From positions 1,744,501 to 1,808,500 of the forward strand of contig OU015568.1 in NCBI GenBank assembly GCA_907165135.1: a stretch of DNA of 64,000 bases, written 5' to 3'. The notes under the pieces are model-generated. The model was not told the origin of the DNA. It worked only from the letters and a program-made list of their open reading frames with translations, and made no database searches. Origin of the DNA: Oikopleura dioica. Taxonomy: Eukaryota > Chordata > Appendicularia > Copelata > Oikopleuridae. This document shows, piece after piece, positions 61,066 to 64,000 of this stretch; position 1 is the stretch's first letter; each line of letters begins with the position of its first letter. A program made the translations under genes and the position numbers.

Positions 61066-61982
61066 ATGAGAGATTGGCAAGCGAAATGCGTTGTCTGCTC
61101 AAGCCGCGGAAAGGCGGTTGTAGTGGACAACGAAGTTTGGTAAGATATTCACAATATCTTATTGCTAGTTGTTATATTTAAAATTTTCAGGATAATTCCA
61201 AATTCGGAGCAGGAGGCAAGAAAACAACTGCAAAAATGGAACACCTTCCGAGTCAAGCACTACAAAACAAAGGGACGATTTCAATACGTCAGGAACCCAA
61301 TTAATAATCAGTATGAAATCAAATAAACTGTATATCATATAATAATTCTAGTGGCTTTGGAACGTTGCCACAATTGATAACAGTTGTTTCTTTGGGGTCG
61401 TTGTTTTGGATTGCTGTTGCGCTTTTGACATCTTATCTTGTTTTTGAGGGAAAGAAATTTACGGCTGGCTTCGGTTCTGCCTGTGTGATGGAGTACAAGA
61501 AATGCATTCTTGATCATCCTTTGCGAGAGTGTGTCCAACCGTTGAGAAATTGCGGAAATCCATTTCATGAAGATTTCAAAACATTTGTCATGCCAATTTC
61601 AGCGGAAGACGGAATAACCATTCCCCCGCCTGGCTATGAAGAGCAAATTTCATTCACTCCAGAAGAAAGTGAAGCGAATGAAAAGGAATGCCTCGAAGTA
61701 GTGAAATTCGGTGCTGAAATGTGCAAGCAGCTTTGTTTGAAACACGACCACGCAAAATATTTCTTAAAGAATATGAGTGAATGCTCTGAAATCTGTCTTC
61801 ACATCGGAGTTCCAACCGAACAGATCTGCCCCTTGCATGAAAAATGTCCAGATGGATGCCCATGTCCCGAGTATATATGTACCAAGACTAATCAAACCAA
61901 AGCAGTAGTATTTGTGAAGGCTAAATATGATTTTTATACTGATAAGTATACGTCACTCAGGCGAGGGTCGATAAAATTCTAA
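61066..61982 (+). CDS. Single-pass membrane protein with Cys-rich ectodomain, 3 exons, 274 aa
   Basis: Exons 61066-61139, 61191-61310, 61352-61982, GT-AG, phases consistent. A ~65-residue basic cytoplasmic N terminus (MRDWQAKCVVCSSRGKAVVV) precedes one helix (LITVVSLGSLFWIAVALLTS), so it is probably type II. The ectodomain has ~18 Cys in three clusters: CVMEYKKCILDHPLRECVQ, CLEVVKFGAEMCKQLCLKHD, and a terminal CPLHEKCPDGCPCPEYIC. The last motif, C-P-x-G-C-P-C-P-x-Y-x-C, recurs in several invertebrate surface proteins but I cannot name the family. Divergent from the SLC22 gene. Confidence 0.65.
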
Positions 61983-62050
61983 GAAAAGATTTCCTCGAAA
62001 ACATGGACTACAATTTTTAACCCACCTTTTCCCTACCAGAGTTCGAAATC

Positions 62051-62240
62051 CCGCGTTTGCCCGGGGGAAGATACGGGCACGGGCAAGAAAGTGAAGATTC
62101 CCGAGGGCAAAAGCGGTCACGGGCAAAAAAACGAATTTTCTCGCGGGCCAAGCGGGCACGGGCACAATATAAAATATTCCCGCGGGCAAATTCGGGCACG
62201 GGCAAGATTCCCGCGAGCTTAAACGGGCACGGGCAGATTC
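62051..62240. repeat. GC-rich array of GGGCACGGGCA units (left end of a large element)
   Basis: Five spaced copies of (C)GGGCACGGGCA alternate with TTCCCGCGGGC-like units. The complement of this pattern occupies the last ~110 bases of the window (63890-64000). The two facing arrays probably form the terminal repeats of one mobile element of about 1.95 kb, but the right boundary is cut by the window end, so the duplication cannot be checked. Confidence 0.7.
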
Positions 62241-62346
62241 AATGCACCTTATGAAAAAGTGTTTAAACTATTTAAATAGCGTGGAAATAGACACCAAATA
62301 CTTGAGGGAGTATATTGAAAACTAATCTGCATACAGAACTGTTATG

Positions 62347-62935
62347 ACGTGCTTTTTTAAGGTTAACGAAGTTTTCCAGCCCATTTCCACCTTATAGACC
62401 CCCGAACATTATATCTTTACAAATCAACAGAAAATTTTAAGAACTTTAACGGTTCAAAATTCTAGAAAACTCCACTTCCGGTCGGTTCCAGAGCCGGAAG
62501 TTGACGTAATTAAGGTGTTATGGTGAAGTGTGACCTATAAAATTGATGCTCAGACGATTTCCTATCATTTTAGACCAAGAATCAAGACCAACCGCGGTAA
62601 AATAAACCGGAAAAAAGTGAAAAAAATTCATCACTTTATGCCTTTTTTTTACAAAATTTTAACGGACGTTTTGACCAGGTTTGGGACTGTTTCTTCTGAA
62701 ATATTGATTTTAGGATGACTCGAAATCTTCTGAGCATCAATTTGATAGGTCACACTCTACCATTTTAACTAAATTTCGTCAACTTCCGGCTCTAGAATCG
62801 ACCGGAAGTGGAGTTCTCTAGAATTTTAAACCGTCAAAGATTTTGAAATTTTCTGCTGATTCTAAAAAGTATGGTGTTCGGGGTCTTTAAGGCGGAAATG
62901 GGCTGGAAAACTTCGTTAATCTTAAAAAAGCACGT
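62347..62935. mobile_element. Foldback element with ~230-bp inverted arms
   Basis: The left arm (62347-~62575, starting ACGTGCTTTTTTAAGGTTAAC) is matched by the reverse complement of ~62705-62935 along most of its length. Both arms contain CACTTCCGGTCG and AGCCGGAAGTTGACG blocks. The spacer is only ~130 bases. No coding. The 62530-62718 open frame is spurious. No clean target duplication was seen. Confidence 0.85.
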
Positions 62936-63033
62936 GTATATGCAAAAATAAACTCATGGACGATGAACAATGCACATTGTGCATGCAGAATAGTTCTGCA
63001 AAATGCAGAATTGTTTCGATCAGAAATCGGAGT

Positions 63034-63759
63034 GGTCTCCGTTTGCCAAAGTCGCCGTTTGCCCAAATCGCCGTTTGCCAACTTGGAGAAACGGAGATTT
63101 GGGCAAACGGCGATCTGAAAAAAGTTTATATTAATTGATCATTATACATTATTTGACTTTTTTAATGTCAATCCTGGCTTCTTCAACGCCAATCCTGGCT
63201 TCACCAACATCAATCATGTTTTCTCCAATATCATCGACAATATATCAATTATGGCTTCTCCATCGCCAATTCTCGCTTCACCGACTTCAAATATGGCTTC
63301 TCCAATGTCCATCCCGGGTTCTTCGACGTCAATCCCGATTTCTCCATCGTCGATCCCGACTTCTCCAACGTCGATCCCGGCTTCATCCATCTCCATCTCG
63401 GCTTTTTCAACGCCAATTTTATCTTGAAGAAGCCATGATCGACATTCGAGAAGCGATGATTGACAACTGAGAAGCCGGGAGTGACGTTTGAGAAGCTAGG
63501 ATTGAAGTAAGTGACGCCCGGATCAGCATTGAAGAAGCCGGGATTGACGCTGGAGATGCCAGGATTCAAGTTTGAGCCACCAAGATTGACGTCTGAAAAG
63601 CTAGGATCGAAGTTTTTGAAGCCAGGATTGAAATAAGTGAAGCCGGGATTGAAATAAGTGAAGCCGGGATTGACTGTGAAGAAGACAATAAAAGTTATAT
63701 GATCAATCAATTTAAATTAATTCACATCGCCGTTTGCCCAACTTGGGGAAACGGAGACC
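63034..63759. mobile_element. Non-autonomous element, ~726 bp, bearing two opposed 21-bp arrays
   Basis: Ends GGTCTCCGTTTGCC and GGGGAAACGGAGACC form inverted termini, with further CGCCGTTTGCC copies and complements beside each end. Flanks AATCGGAGT and ATTCGGTCG agree at only five of nine positions, so any target duplication is degenerate. Most of the interior (63168-63672) is the 21-base array pair. It resembles the 721-bp element at 21223 in size and plan but not in sequence. Confidence 0.6.
63168..63672. repeat. Two 21-bp minisatellite arrays in opposite orientation
   Basis: 63168-63424 holds about 12 copies of a 21-base unit like AATCCTGGCTTCTTCAACGCC. 63425-63672 holds about 11 copies of its approximate reverse complement (GAAGCCGGGATTGAAATAAGT). 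Because 21 is a multiple of three, each array is open in several frames and yields spurious repeat proteins such as (NPGFTYF)n. Confidence 0.85.
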
Positions 63760-64000
63760 ATTCGGTCGTAGTTTCTAACTAGCTCCTAAAACTTGCGATT
63801 CGAAAATCCGAATTGATTCAGGGTCGTTTTTATTTTATTTTCTTATTTTGAAAAATAGGCTTGAGATTTAGCAGTAGAAAAAATGTTCCCCCGGGCTGCC
63901 CTCGGGAATATTTCGTGCGGGAACGCGGGCAAATCGCCCGTGCCCGTTTATGCCCGCGGGAATCTTCTCATTCATGCCCGTGCCCGTATCTGCCCGCGGG
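63760..64000. repeat. Right-hand GC-rich array at window edge
   Basis: AT-rich to ~63885, then alternating CCCGCGGGAA and TGCCCGTGCCCG units to the last base. Inverted counterpart of 62051-62240. Truncated by the window end. Confidence 0.65.

Noticed and set aside
62530-62718. Basic 62-aa frame
   Set aside because: Spans arm and spacer of the foldback element; no other support.
63135-63710. Repeat proteins (NPGFTYF)n and complementary frames
   Set aside because: Products of the 21-base arrays, open in several frames on both strands, inside a mobile element.
62051-64000. CRISPR-like array from the regularly spaced GC units
   Set aside because: Units are inverted as well as direct, spacers are not uniform or unique, and the host is eukaryotic.

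Overview
The window looks like nuclear DNA from an appendicularian tunicate (larvacean, Oikopleura-like). That is an inference, not a database match. It rests on AT-rich sequence, split genes with many 31-100 bp introns, metazoan gene families (alpha-1,3-fucosyltransferase, SLC23, SLC22, K2P channel, Hv1-like channel, CEMIP-like G8 protein, ZP and EGF proteins, astacin with ShK modules), and repeated introns that keep the frame only if they begin with GA (sometimes GC or GG) rather than GT. Non-canonical introns of this kind are known from larvaceans.

Layout. 1-2091: no gene recognised. 2092-8386 (+): fucosyltransferase with long introns; intron 1 holds an antisense intron-containing tRNA-Tyr, intron 2 a TATAA microsatellite. 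9317-9566 (-): small secreted peptide. 10087-12452 (+): SLC23 transporter. 12816-14236 (+): CD225/dispanin-like membrane protein. 14427-14579 (-): second small secreted peptide. 14893-16751 (-): K2P potassium channel with an odd first filter. 17016-20454 (-): CEMIP-like secreted protein with Thr-rich, Cys-rich tail. 20958-22540 (+): DOMON-like GPI-anchored protein whose intron carries a 721-bp transposon. 22582-22950 and 23803-24357 (-): two small Cys-rich single-pass proteins. 26419-27557 (-): GH16 glucanase. 27916-29365 (-): four-span membrane protein, 5' end missing. 30424-31458 (-): calmodulin-like gene with a frame problem. 32816-33581 (-): possible mitochondrial-targeted protein. 33930-36532 (+): truncated astacin/ShK copy followed by an intact one. 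37307-39271 (-): Hv1-type voltage-sensor channel. 39928-41876 (+): GT12 GalNAc transferase. 42017-43660 (-): TauD-like dioxygenase. 45577-46794 (+): ZP protein. 47354-48736 (+): EGF protein. 48848-56928 (-): run of genes, three of which share a previously unfamiliar Ala/Leu/Ser/Arg repeat. 57186-60355 (-): SLC22 transporter with two first exons. 61066-61982 (+): single-pass Cys-rich protein. 62050-64000: nested mobile-element cluster.

The genes do not form one pathway. Many encode secreted or membrane proteins, and several neighbours are convergent with closely spaced poly(A) signals. All exon models were built by hand from reading-frame continuity, splice sites and family knowledge; every CDS span runs from start to stop and includes introns. 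The most unusual items are the SR-repeat genes at 51-57 kb, the GA-AG introns, the non-autonomous transposons with palindromic subterminal arrays, and the altered filter and sensor residues in the two ion channels.
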